This document shows positions 6,902 to 14,137 of a stretch of 44,897 nucleotides of DNA, piece by piece. The DNA comes from a virus, in IMG/VR virus record IMGVR_UViG_3300021090_000686, positions 1-44,897 of that record; one strand, given 5' to 3'. The position numbers and the translations under genes were made by a program. The notes beneath the pieces are model-generated. The model worked only from the letters and a program-made list of their open reading frames with translations. It was not told where the DNA came from and did not search any database. Positions within the stretch are counted from its first letter, which is position 1, and every line of letters starts with the position of its first letter.

Positions 6902-7374
6902 AGGTACTCGTTGCCCTTGCGCCAGTTGCCCTGATAGCCGTTGCCGAAGCCCTGGAGCCAGGCGTAGCCGCTGGCGTCGGCGTACTGCTCGCCAAGCCAG
7001 TACACCTCGTTCTCGAACTCGGCTTTGAGGTAGGCGAAGAGCATCGCGCCCTCGATGCGGTTCGGGAGATAGCCGCCCTGGTCCACCGCCCACTCCATCG
7101 CCGCCTGCCAGTTTTTGCCACGAGCAAAACCGGGCAACAGGATCGTGTGGACGAGCTTGCCGTCGGGCCCGCAGTGCGCGCCGAGGTATTTCTCGCCCGG
7201 CTTGAGCTGCGGCAATTGATCAATCCGCGCCTTCCATGCGTTGAATTGCTCAGCCCAGTCCAGGGGCTCCGGGGACTTCTGTTCATCACTCTGCCGCTGC
7301 AAGTGCCGCTGCACGATTTCTCGCGCGGCGATCTCGTCGACGATGATGGGCAGGCCGTTGAGCGTGAGATTCAT
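6871..7374 (-). CDS. C-type-lectin-like (DUF1566-type) DGR target protein C
   Basis: 167 residues, ATG at 7374 behind GAGGA. A helical N-terminus (MNLTLNGLPIIVDEIAAREI, then a charged segment) precedes a lectin-like domain parallel to protein A: LKPGEKYLGAHC, ILLPGFARGKNW, YLPNRIEGAMLF, VYWLGEQYAD, YAWLQGF, ending LARAVRRVTI. The shared stretch around HTILLPG shows synonymous third-base changes between A and C (ACC/ACG, CTC/CTG, GGC/GGT), whereas the last 32 codons show none. The gene sits directly downstream of the envelope protein at 7383-8198. Confidence 0.8.
   Translation of the reverse strand: MNLTLNGLPIIVDEIAAREIVQRHLQRQSDEQKSPEPLDWAEQFNAWKARIDQLPQLKPGEKYLGAHCGPDGKLVHTILLPGFARGKNWQAAMEWAVDQGGYLPNRIEGAMLFAYLKAEFENEVYWLGEQYADASGYAWLQGFGNGYQGNWRKGNEYLARAVRRVTI
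6886..6981 (-). other. Putative DGR variable region C
   Basis: Third variable region. It retains the most AAC/AAY-type codons of the three (AAC, TAT, AAC, AAC, TAC at the variable positions) and is followed by the GC-rich block and palindrome. By this measure it is closest to the inferred template. Confidence 0.68.
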
Positions 7375-7382
7375 GGTGGTCC

Positions 7383-8198
7383 TCAGAAGGGAATCGAAAC
7401 GCCGGCGCTGAGCTTCATGGCCGGCCCGTTCGCGAAGCCGCTGCAACCGCCGCAGCCGTTCTCGGCGGCGCGCACCCGGCCGTAGATTTGCGCCATCAGC
7501 AGCAAGTAACCGTAGCGCGCGGTGGTGCCGACGTAGGGCGTGAGCTGGTAGCCGCGCCAGTTGAACTGCATGGAGCCGACATTGCTCGATGCGCCCTGGC
7601 CGTCGATCACGACGTGGAAGCGCCCGTCATAGAGGAAGAGCCCGGTCTCGGCGCCCAGGATGAACGGGCCTACCGTGCGTTCGGTGAGATACCCGGCGCT
7701 CACACCGCGCGCGCGCTGATCGCCGCGGCCATGACCGAGGCAGCCGGACATCGTCGACGGGTTGCAGTTTGCGCCGTCGTAGACCAGCAGGTACTCGTCG
7801 TCGCGCATGGTGAACACGGAGTCGAAACGCATCGTGCCGAGGTCGACATAGGCGAACCTCCAGCCGAAAGACCAGGGGCCGTGCGATTCGGTCAGGAAGG
7901 AAAACCCGACGTGCGCGCAGTGCGAGGAAAAATCGAGGTTGTGCGGGTACTGCTCCTGGAACCAGATGCCGTTGGCGATCTTGCCCTGCTTGCATTGCCC
8001 GCCGAGCATCTCGAGCCGCGCGCCGAGGTTGCCGAGGCTGAGCTCGGCGCGGGCGGACGGGGAGTAGAGAAGCGCAAGGCCACCGGCGATGACGGTGCCG
8101 ATGTAGAGCACCACCACGATGATCAGGAAGCGCGTCCAGGGCGCACGCGTGGCTGCGTGAAGGTCCTGCTGGGTGCTGCTGGGTTGCTGGCGGGACAT
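7383..8198 (-). CDS. Exported envelope protein, probable outer-membrane beta-barrel
   Basis: 271 residues, ATG at 8198 with a strong GGAGGGG ribosome site. A basic N-terminus and membrane/signal segment (FLIIVVVLYIGTVIAGG, about 24-40, possible cleavage after SARA) lead to a domain of alternating aromatic/hydrophobic strands (GWRFAYVDLGTMRF, GYQLTPYVGTTARYGYLLL) ending in Phe (GVSIPF), typical of outer-membrane barrels. It has several cysteine pairs. First gene of the leftward operon, with its promoter under a duplicate of the immunity operator, so expression depends on the repressor. It could change the cell surface; no family recognised. Confidence 0.65.
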   Translation of the reverse strand: MSRQQPSSTQQDLHAATRAPWTRFLIIVVVLYIGTVIAGGLALLYSPSARAELSLGNLGARLEMLGGQCKQGKIANGIWFQEQYPHNLDFSSHCAHVGFSFLTESHGPWSFGWRFAYVDLGTMRFDSVFTMRDDEYLLVYDGANCNPSTMSGCLGHGRGDQRARGVSAGYLTERTVGPFILGAETGLFLYDGRFHVVIDGQGASSNVGSMQFNWRGYQLTPYVGTTARYGYLLLMAQIYGRVRAAENGCGGCSGFANGPAMKLSAGVSIPF

Positions 8199-8228
8199 GG
8201 CCCCTCCGTTGTGTACGGAGGGGGAGAA

Positions 8229-8266
8229 TTACATAAAGTCTGTAACTAAGTCAACTTAGAATTACA
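8229..8266. promoter_or_regulatory. Composite operator/promoter for the leftward operon
   Basis: Half-sites TTACA-N7-TGTAA-N16-TTACA, with an inner palindrome CTAAGTCAACTTAG at 8246-8259. On the minus strand a -35-like TTGACT (8254-8249) lies 15 bases before TGTAAT (8233-8228), so the half-sites cover the promoter. The half-site arrangement is the exact mirror of 9280-9317 in the immunity region, placing both transcription units under the same regulator. Confidence 0.65.
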
Positions 8267-8329
8267 CGAACGCTGCAATCACTTATCTAAATTGAAAAAA
8301 AGATGCGGTTTGTGGCCTAATTATCTTGC

Positions 8330-8899
8330 CTATCGTCTTGATTTTGCTAGGGCTGCGTCAACGGCGGTTAGAAACGGCGCGAACTTTGAGTTCACGATGG
8401 CTTCACCGGAACCAGGGCCAAAGCTGGACACCGTGTAGTCATTGATCCCGCCAACACGCATTTTGACAACGTTTGCGCGAGCGACAACTCGAAACTGGTC
8501 CAGAGGCATCTCGAATCGCCTGAAGCTGGCACCATGTTCGAAATGGGTCAGCGCACTGGCTGGCTTCAGCTTGTCAAAAATCTTGCCGTCCGCATTAAAC
8601 GCCGCGTCCTGAATGGCGCGGATCTGCATGGCGTGCCCAACGGTCACGAATATTAGGTCGGAATACTTCTCCATCCACTCGAAACCGAGCGTGTGGAAGT
8701 CCTCTGAAAGCCCGCTGGCGGCGCTGATCGGGGCTTGTCGAATAATCTGCCTCCCGTCGAATTGATCGACGATGGTCTGCGCAGAGGGGGTAAGTGCGTC
8801 GTTCACCCCTACGCATCCCATGAGCCAGTTGACGCAGCTGGTGAAAAGGATCACACCCAACCACCAGCTTAAAGGTTTAGGCCGCTTGTTCAACATCAT
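8330..8899 (-). CDS. Predicted lipoprotein, possible lysogenic conversion gene
   Basis: 189 residues. A basic start and hydrophobic stretch (WWLGVILFTSCVNWLMGC) end in a lipobox with Cys29 as the probable lipidation site. The mature part is mixed alpha/beta (GGINDYTVSSFGPG). The gene is visibly less GC-rich than its neighbours, suggesting separate acquisition. It overlaps the end of the repressor gene, so it should be made in the lysogen together with the repressor. A membrane-anchored superinfection-exclusion role is plausible but not shown. Confidence 0.65.
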   Translation of the reverse strand: MMLNKRPKPLSWWLGVILFTSCVNWLMGCVGVNDALTPSAQTIVDQFDGRQIIRQAPISAASGLSEDFHTLGFEWMEKYSDLIFVTVGHAMQIRAIQDAAFNADGKIFDKLKPASALTHFEHGASFRRFEMPLDQFRVVARANVVKMRVGGINDYTVSSFGPGSGEAIVNSKFAPFLTAVDAALAKSRR

Positions 8900-9233
8900 C
8901 AGGTCCTCTCACAACGTACCTCGATTCCTGCTCCGCAACGCGCATGATGTGATCGCGACCGCGTTCATCGCTGTGGCGATAATTGTCGAGCAGCTTGGCT
9001 TCGCGCTCCTCTGAAGGGTTGTCCTCCAGGGTAAGAATGTAGGCTGCCGACACACCGAGCACTGGGGCAAGTTTTTTCGCTTCGTCGACGCCGATCATGT
9101 TGCGCCCATGTTCCCAATTGCTCAGCCGGTTAAACGTGATGCCCGGAATCAGCGTCTCGACATCTTTTAGCGTCAGTCCCTTTTTTTCTCTCGCTGCTTT
9201 AATGCGGCGTCCTGCTTCCAGCTTTGTACCCAT
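8877..9233 (-). CDS. CI-like repressor (HTH only)
   Basis: 118 residues from ATG at 9233; the longer upstream frame would run through the operator and the divergent gene. The N-terminus has an XRE-type helix-turn-helix: RRIKAAREKKGLTLKDVE, FNRLSNWEHGRN and KKLAPVLGVSAAYIL. The charged C-terminus of about 50 residues is too short for an S24 peptidase, so it would not be inactivated by RecA-dependent self-cleavage like lambda CI; induction must use another route. Divergent from a Cro-like gene across the operator at 9280-9317. Confidence 0.8.
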   Translation of the reverse strand: MGTKLEAGRRIKAAREKKGLTLKDVETLIPGITFNRLSNWEHGRNMIGVDEAKKLAPVLGVSAAYILTLEDNPSEEREAKLLDNYRHSDERGRDHIMRVAEQESRYVVRGPDDVEQAA

Positions 9234-9279
9234 GTAGGCACGGTAGCCGTCGAATCGTGGAAGGTCATTCAACGAGTCC

Positions 9280-9317
9280 TGTAAGCGCAGGGTTGCGAGT
9301 TTACAGAATTTGTGTAA
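9280..9317. promoter_or_regulatory. Immunity operator between repressor and Cro-like gene
   Basis: TGTAA (9280) - N16 - TTACA (9301) - N7 - TGTAA (9313). The 17-mer TTACAGAATTTGTGTAA has the same 5-7-5 inverted-repeat form as TTACATAAAGTCTGTAA at 8229-8245. It lies 10 bases before the probable GTG of the Cro-like gene and about 50 bases upstream of the repressor start, as expected for a lysogeny switch. Confidence 0.68.
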
Positions 9318-9327
9318 GTCTTGTCGG

Positions 9328-9543
9328 GTGACCCTGCCCGAATTCATCCGTAGGCACGGCGATGCGCATTGCGCGGCGCTGTTCGATGTGAAGGTGCGCA
9401 CGGTAGCTAGCTGGCGCCGCGGGGAGAACTTCCCACGGGCCAGAAAGGCGAGAGAGATCGTCGACCGCACCAACGGACAGGTCGGTATGGAAGACATCTA
9501 CGTGGCGACCAGCCTGTCGGCCGATCTGGAGACAGCAGCATGA
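9328..9543 (+). CDS. Cro-like DNA-binding protein
   Basis: 71 residues if started at GTG 9328 (a TTG at 9310 is also open). The helix-turn-helix-like part is HCAALFDVKVRTVASWRRGENFP, which resembles YdaS/Cro-type proteins that recognise DNA through a short turn with SWRRG. It is divergent from the CI-like repressor, the classical cro position. The first early rightward gene. Confidence 0.7.
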   Translation: MTLPEFIRRHGDAHCAALFDVKVRTVASWRRGENFPRARKAREIVDRTNGQVGMEDIYVATSLSADLETAA

Positions 9544-9618
9544 TGATGCCGCGATTCTATTTTTTTGCCCGGACTCTGTCTGTCCGTGGCTGTACGTGAA
9601 AAACGGAAGGGCACGGAC

Positions 9619-10020
9619 ATGGACCAGCAGCGATTGATCTTCGACGACGTTCTCGATGCGCTCGGCGAGGTGGTGCGTGCGCTAGGCGGCCCGAAGGTGG
9701 TGGGGCCGGCGATGCGTCCCTCCGAGCTGCCAATCGACCAGGCGGCGCAGTGGGTGCGCGACTGCCTGAATGCGAACCGGCGCGAGCGTTTCGATCCGGC
9801 GCAGGTGGCTTGGTTGCTGCGCAAGGGCCGTGAGGCGAACTGCCACGCGGCCATGCACTTCATCGCCGACGAGGCCGGCTACACCAGGCCAGCGCCGCTG
9901 GATCCGAAGGACGAACTGGCCGAACTGCAGCGCCGCTTCATCGATGCCGCCGGATCCGTGCAGGCGATCGGCGAGCGCATCGAGCGCCTCACCAAATCCC
10001 CTCTGCAGTCGGTGAAGTAG
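9619..10020 (+). CDS. Early phage regulator-like protein (CII-position)
   Basis: 133 residues from ATG 9619. All-helical: FDDVLDALGEVVRALGGPK, then VGPAMRPSELPIDQAAQWV, RRERFDPAQVAWLLRKGRE and CHAAMHFIADEAGY. I recognise the pattern from proteins that follow cro in other betaproteobacterial phages, where it is usually called a transcriptional regulator. The match is from memory, not a search. The upstream extension to 9565 is unlikely because it lacks a ribosome site. Confidence 0.65.
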   Translation: MDQQRLIFDDVLDALGEVVRALGGPKVVGPAMRPSELPIDQAAQWVRDCLNANRRERFDPAQVAWLLRKGREANCHAAMHFIADEAGYTRPAPLDPKDELAELQRRFIDAAGSVQAIGERIERLTKSPLQSVK

Positions 10021-10025
10021 CCGCC

Positions 10026-10241
10026 GTGATCTCCGCTTTCGAGCAACCGCTGCCCAAGCCTCGGGACACGGTGGAGACGCCGCTGGGCCGCATCGGCCTG
10101 GTGATGTCGGTGCTGCCAGAGGGGCGACGCGAAGTGCAGTATCTCGACAGCGAGCGCGACACCGTCATTCTGAAGGCCTCATTGCTCGAAGTGCTGGTGC
10201 GCGCCGTGCCGCGCCCCTGGCAGGAAAAGATCAAGCCGTGA
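10026..10241 (+). CDS. Small early phage protein, unknown
   Basis: 71 residues, GTG start at 10026, five bases after the previous stop. The core TPLGRIGLVMSVLPEGRREVQYL looks like a small beta barrel, followed by a helix (KASLLEVLVRAV). It sits between the early regulator and the primase/helicase; a role in replication control is possible only by position. Confidence 0.6.
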   Translation: MISAFEQPLPKPRDTVETPLGRIGLVMSVLPEGRREVQYLDSERDTVILKASLLEVLVRAVPRPWQEKIKP

Positions 10242-10273
10242 CCCATCCACCCGGACCGCCGTGAGGCTGGCGC

Positions 10274-12370
10274 CTGACCGATACCACAGAGCGCCAGCGC
10301 TCAAGCTGGCGCCCCATTCTGCCGGTTCCGGAGGATGCTCCGCCAGCCAAGTTCCACCACGCGGTGCGCGGGGAGCCACGCAAGATTTTTGCCTACCGCG
10401 ACGTCGAGGGGCTGGCGCTGGGCTACGTGTGCCAGTTCATCCGTTCGGCGGGCGGGGTGCAGCACATCACGCGCACCTGGTGCGAGAACGAGCAAGACCG
10501 ATCCCGCGCCTGGAAGTGGATCCAGTTCCACAAGCTGCGGCCCGTGTACCGCGCGGAGCATCTCGATACGCAGCGGCTGCAGATCGTGCTGGTGGTGGCG
10601 GACGAGTGGTCGGCCGACGAGCTCGCGCCGAAGTTCGACGAGAAGGGCAGGGCGCTGGATCTGAATCACCCGTTCCTCGCCTACGACGTGGTGAGCTGGC
10701 CCGGCGGCCGGTCGAAGGTGGGCGAGGTGGACTGGTCGCCGTTGAAGGGCCGGGTGTGCGCGATCTGGTTGCCGCATTCCGCGGAGCGTTTCAAGGTGGC
10801 AAAGGGCGATCCGCAGTCGGGCGCGCTGCTGCCGACGGAAAAGCAACCCTGGCGCGTGGCCGCGCGCGCGCTGATGGAGACGCTGCGGCACTTCGGCGCG
10901 ATCCCGATCTCGATCATCGAGGCGGAGACCACCGAGGAGTTGCCGCAGGGCTGGGAGCCGATCGCGGCGCTGAACGCGCACTGGGACCTAGGGCGCATCT
11001 TCGAGTGGATGCAGGCGCACTTCGCCACCTCTGCCGAGATCGCCGAGGCGCGGCGCCTCGCCTCGGGCGAGCCGAAGGCCTCCGGCGAGGTGGAGGGCGA
11101 TTGGACAGCGACGCTGCTGCGCAAGGACGGCACCGGGCCGCTCTTGGCCGAGCTGCACAACGTGCGCATGATCCTGTCGAACCATCAATCCTGGCGCGAG
11201 GTGGTGTGGCTCGACCAGTTCGCGCATCGCGTGATGAAAGCAAAGCCGCCGCCTTATCCGAAGAGCGAAATCGGGGTGTGGTCGGATCACGACGACACGA
11301 TGTCCGCGGACTGGCTGCAATCGCAATGCCAGATCCTGCGGCTGAAGTCCTCGCTGGTTGCCGAAGGCGTGCATGCGGTGGCGCACCTCAACGGCCGCAA
11401 CCCGCTTGTCGAGTATCTGAAGGCCTGCCGCAAAAACTGGGACAAGACGCCGCGCATCGATCGGTGGCTGCAGACCTACCTCGGCGCCGGCGTGCCCGAG
11501 GAGTCGGACACGCAGGCCGATATGGATCGCCTGGACGAATACCTGCGCCTGGTCGGCCGCATGTGGCTCAGGGGCGCGGTGGCGAGGGCGCTGCAGCCTG
11601 GCATCAAGTTCGACTACGTGCTGATCCTCGAGGGGCAGCAAGGCCTGGGCAAATCGAGCGCGCTGGCGGTACTGGGCGGCGAATGGGCCATGGATACGCC
11701 CTTCGACCTCGGCAACAAGGAAGGCTGGGAATCGCTGCAGGGCGTCTGGATCGTCGAGATCGCGGAGCTCGACAGCATGAACAAGGCCGACGTGCGCACT
11801 GCGAAGACGTTCTTTTCTCGGCGCAAGGACCGCTTCCGGTTGCCCTATGCCCGGCGCAGCGCGGAGTTTCCCAGGACCTTCGTCTTCGGCGGCACCACCA
11901 ACGAGAACGAGTATTTCCGCGACCGGACCGGGAACCGCCGCTACCTCCCGGTGCACGTCAAGCGATTCTACGAGCGCGCGGCCCTCGAGCGGGATCGGGA
12001 CCAGCTGTTCGGCGAAGCGGTGGCTGCGTTCGAGGCTGGCGAAGCCCTGTATTTCGCGCCGGCCGAGGAATTGCTGGTGCGCGTCGAGCAACGCTTGCGC
12101 ATGCGCCAGGACCCGTGGTTCGGCTCGATCGCGCGCTGGCTGCTCTCACCCGAGCGAGTCATCGAACAGCAGATGTCGGAACCGATCACCATCCGGCGCA
12201 TCTTGTCCCAGGCGGTCGGCATGGAGATCAGCCGCGCCGACGAGCACGGCCATGCGACGCGCGTGGGTCACGTCCTTGCGGAGCTTGGTTACGATCGGAA
12301 AGAGAACAAGTCCATCCCCGAGCGGTATCACTACGTGAAGCGCCAAGGCTTCAAGGAAGGCGACGAATGA
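10274..12370 (+). CDS. VapE-family primase/helicase-like replication protein
   Basis: About 698 residues if started at CTG 10274; the first GTG (10364) would drop the conserved-looking SWRPILPVPEDAPP. GAGG 7 bases before the CTG supports it. The N-terminal third resembles primase-associated domains (YRDVEGLALGYV). The C-terminal half is a VapE/DUF5906-type ATPase: Walker A GQQGLGKSS near residue 455, Walker B-like WIVEIAELDSM, then the family signature FVFGGTTNENEYFRDRTGNR. VapE-type proteins serve as replicative helicases in many phages. The repeat-rich region that follows is the likely origin. Confidence 0.85.
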   Translation: MTDTTERQRSSWRPILPVPEDAPPAKFHHAVRGEPRKIFAYRDVEGLALGYVCQFIRSAGGVQHITRTWCENEQDRSRAWKWIQFHKLRPVYRAEHLDTQRLQIVLVVADEWSADELAPKFDEKGRALDLNHPFLAYDVVSWPGGRSKVGEVDWSPLKGRVCAIWLPHSAERFKVAKGDPQSGALLPTEKQPWRVAARALMETLRHFGAIPISIIEAETTEELPQGWEPIAALNAHWDLGRIFEWMQAHFATSAEIAEARRLASGEPKASGEVEGDWTATLLRKDGTGPLLAELHNVRMILSNHQSWREVVWLDQFAHRVMKAKPPPYPKSEIGVWSDHDDTMSADWLQSQCQILRLKSSLVAEGVHAVAHLNGRNPLVEYLKACRKNWDKTPRIDRWLQTYLGAGVPEESDTQADMDRLDEYLRLVGRMWLRGAVARALQPGIKFDYVLILEGQQGLGKSSALAVLGGEWAMDTPFDLGNKEGWESLQGVWIVEIAELDSMNKADVRTAKTFFSRRKDRFRLPYARRSAEFPRTFVFGGTTNENEYFRDRTGNRRYLPVHVKRFYERAALERDRDQLFGEAVAAFEAGEALYFAPAEELLVRVEQRLRMRQDPWFGSIARWLLSPERVIEQQMSEPITIRRILSQAVGMEISRADEHGHATRVGHVLAELGYDRKENKSIPERYHYVKRQGFKEGDE

Positions 12371-12441
12371 GCACCGCTACCCCCCCTAGGTTAGGGCTAG
12401 GGTATGAGGTTAGGGTCACTTTCCCCTTGATTGATATGTTA

Positions 12442-12460
12442 TTTCCTAACCTCCTAACCT
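12442..12460 (+). repeat. 19-bp inverted repeat, left arm
   Basis: TTTCCTAACCTCCTAACCT, the perfect reverse complement of 12581-12599. Each arm holds two AGGTTAGG units. Confidence 0.9.
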
Positions 12461-12580
12461 TCCCAACCTGTTTACGTGTCTCGCACACGCGCGCGTTACG
12501 CGCAGGAGCCGACGTGAAGCCATGCCACCGACGTAACGCCCGCTCCGCTGTTTCCAGAGTTGAGTGATTTTCAGCATGGG

Positions 12581-12599
12581 AGGTTAGGAGGTTAGGAAA
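12581..12599 (-). repeat. 19-bp inverted repeat, right arm
   Basis: AGGTTAGGAGGTTAGGAAA, perfect partner of 12442-12460, lying about 105 bases before the start of the late-regulator candidate. Confidence 0.9.
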
Positions 12600-12703
12600 G
12601 CGCAGTGGAATCAACGAAAAACTGACCCGAGCCTCGATACCCGAGCCTTAGAGGGTTAGGGCATCGAAAACACATGGACGAAGAAGCCAAAGGAGCCGAG
12701 ACG

Positions 12704-13273
12704 ATGACCGAGCCGGTGTTTCGCAGCACGCATGCCGCGCTGATGTTCGCGCTCAACTTCACGCACGGCACGCTGAAGCGCTCGACGCTCGCCGCGATGA
12801 TGAGCAGCGCCGGCAACGGCCGAGGGCTCGGCGGCCTGGATGGCGCCGCGCAAGCCGGCATGATCCGCGCCGAGCTGGAGAAGCTCGCCAAGCTCAGGCG
12901 GACAATCCTCGTTGCGCGCTACGTGGTCGCCACAATCCCCTGCGATTGCGGGCGCAGTTGCTGCAGCAAGATCAGGGAAAACGCCGAGTGGTCTGAGGCG
13001 GTCAATTGCCTGAGCGAGTACGTGCTGCACGAGGGCCTGACCGGATCGGTGTCGCATTACCGCCTGCGCCGGGCGCTGGTGATGCGCTACTTCGGGCAGC
13101 GCCAGTTCCTGGTGTCGATCGCCGAGCAGTGCGGCGTCAACCGCGACACAGCGAGCGCCTATAACCAGAAGATCACCGAGCGCTTCCGCCAGGAGGAGCG
13201 GCTGGCGAATTACGAGATCGAGGGCCTGCTCAAGGCCATCGGTGTGATGGGGGGCGCGGCCGTCGCCGCTTGA
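12704..13273 (+). CDS. Putative late-gene regulator (antiterminator-like, Cys cluster plus HTH)
   Basis: 189 residues from ATG 12704, chosen because AAAGGAG precedes it by 8 bases; ATG 12674 in the same frame has no ribosome site. The middle has a cysteine cluster (IPCDCGRSCCS) that may bind metal. The C-terminal third has a helix-turn-helix (QFLVSIAEQCGVNRDTASAYNQKI). Position, just before the terminator and packaging genes, is that of lambda Q-type antiterminators. I do not recognise an exact family, so the role is inferred from layout and the DNA-binding look. Confidence 0.6.
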   Translation: MTEPVFRSTHAALMFALNFTHGTLKRSTLAAMMSSAGNGRGLGGLDGAAQAGMIRAELEKLAKLRRTILVARYVVATIPCDCGRSCCSKIRENAEWSEAVNCLSEYVLHEGLTGSVSHYRLRRALVMRYFGQRQFLVSIAEQCGVNRDTASAYNQKITERFRQEERLANYEIEGLLKAIGVMGGAAVAA

Positions 13274-13332
13274 CAATCCGCAAAATGCGCGGAGAATCGC
13301 GCTCCAACAGCTATTTTCAAGAACTGTTCCTC

Positions 13333-13362
13333 GAGCCCGCCACCGTGCGGGCTCTTTCATTT
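13333..13362 (+). terminator. Intrinsic terminator before the packaging genes
   Basis: Perfect 8-bp stem GAGCCCGC / GCGGGCTC with a six-base loop, followed by TTTCATTT. It ends the early rightward transcript and is the natural target for a late antiterminator. Confidence 0.8.
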
Positions 13363-13585
13363 CCGCCTTGCCCGCTGCTCCTCCTAGGTAGGCGAGGTCT
13401 TCGCCGCGCGCATCCAGCGCGGCTCTTTCTTCGATTGCCTTCCATCGCGCCCTAGCGATTGGGTCCTTCCTACCGTTCCAGCGATACGAGCGCTGAGCCC
13501 TCGATCCTCATCTAGCCATAGGTGTTGCGGGTTAGGCAACAGGTGGGGCAATGCAACGCCCCTCCTATGCAACGAGGTCCTCCAC
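13363..13585. other. Non-coding region before terS, likely cos/packaging site
   Basis: About 220 bases without a gene between the terminator and the small terminase gene. In phages with GpA-type terminases cos lies here. Short repeats are visible: ATGCAACG occurs twice near 13552 and 13567, and GTTGCGGG and GGCAACAGG are nearby. I cannot place the cut site from sequence alone. Confidence 0.4.
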
Positions 13586-14137
13586 ATGCTTGAGACGAAA
13601 GCACAATTTACGCGTCGCATGGGTTGGAAGAACCGCAGCACGGCAACGCGGTACGCCGACGACGGCAAGATCGTCGTCACTGCCGACGGGTTGGTCGACG
13701 TCGAGGCCTCCCAGGCCTTGCTCGCTGCAGCGTCCGATCCTGACAAGGAGGGAGTGCGGCAGCGCCACGCGCGGAACCGGCAGAGCGCAGGAGCCGGAGA
13801 CGCCACCAAGGCGAGCCAGAACGACTCGACCTACCAGCTGCTGACCAAGCACCGAGCGGCTGCGGAGTACAACCGAGCCGAGCTGCTGCGCCTGGAGCTC
13901 GAGGAGAAGGAGGAGCGCCTGGTGGACTCGGAGGTTGTGCGCCGGCGCGCTATGCAGCTGGCGCGGAAGGCCCGCGAGGCGATAATGAACCTGCGCCATC
14001 GCATCGACCCGGAACTGATGGCCGAGACGGATTCGGCGAAGCGGGCGGTGATCTGGGACCGCGAGTTGCGCGCCGCCTGTGAGGACCTGGCGCGTGGTGT
14101 CGCCGAGCCGCTCGCGGCGGCCGATGGGGGCGGCTGA
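13586..14137 (+). CDS. Terminase small subunit (Nu1/DUF1441-like)
   Basis: 183 residues. The N-terminal winged helix-turn-helix (KAQFTRRMGWKNRSTATRYA, GKIVVTADGLVDVEAS) recognises the packaging site. A charged linker follows, then a coiled coil (NRAELLRLELEEKEERLVDS) and a C-terminal helical part expected to bind the large subunit. GAGG lies 8 bases before the ATG. It overlaps terL by 14 bases. Confidence 0.82.
   Translation: MLETKAQFTRRMGWKNRSTATRYADDGKIVVTADGLVDVEASQALLAAASDPDKEGVRQRHARNRQSAGAGDATKASQNDSTYQLLTKHRAAAEYNRAELLRLELEEKEERLVDSEVVRRRAMQLARKAREAIMNLRHRIDPELMAETDSAKRAVIWDRELRAACEDLARGVAEPLAAADGGG

Larger units (their letters stand above)
12371..12703. other. Non-coding iteron-rich region, candidate replication origin
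   Basis: About 330 bases with no convincing gene but at least seven copies of AGGTTAGG or its complement. Two direct copies lie near 12389 and 12410. A 19-bp block is at 12442-12460, and its exact inverse AGGTTAGGAGGTTAGGAAA at 12581-12599. A final GGGTTAGGG lies near 12651. Between the 19-bp arms lies a 120-base spacer. Placement right after the helicase gene suits an origin; a late-promoter control region is the alternative. Confidence 0.55.

Noticed and set aside
10261-12567. 768-codon plus-strand frame overlapping the VapE-like gene
   Set aside because: Its translation is Arg/Gly/Ala-rich without motifs, while the overlapping frame has clear Walker and VapE signatures.
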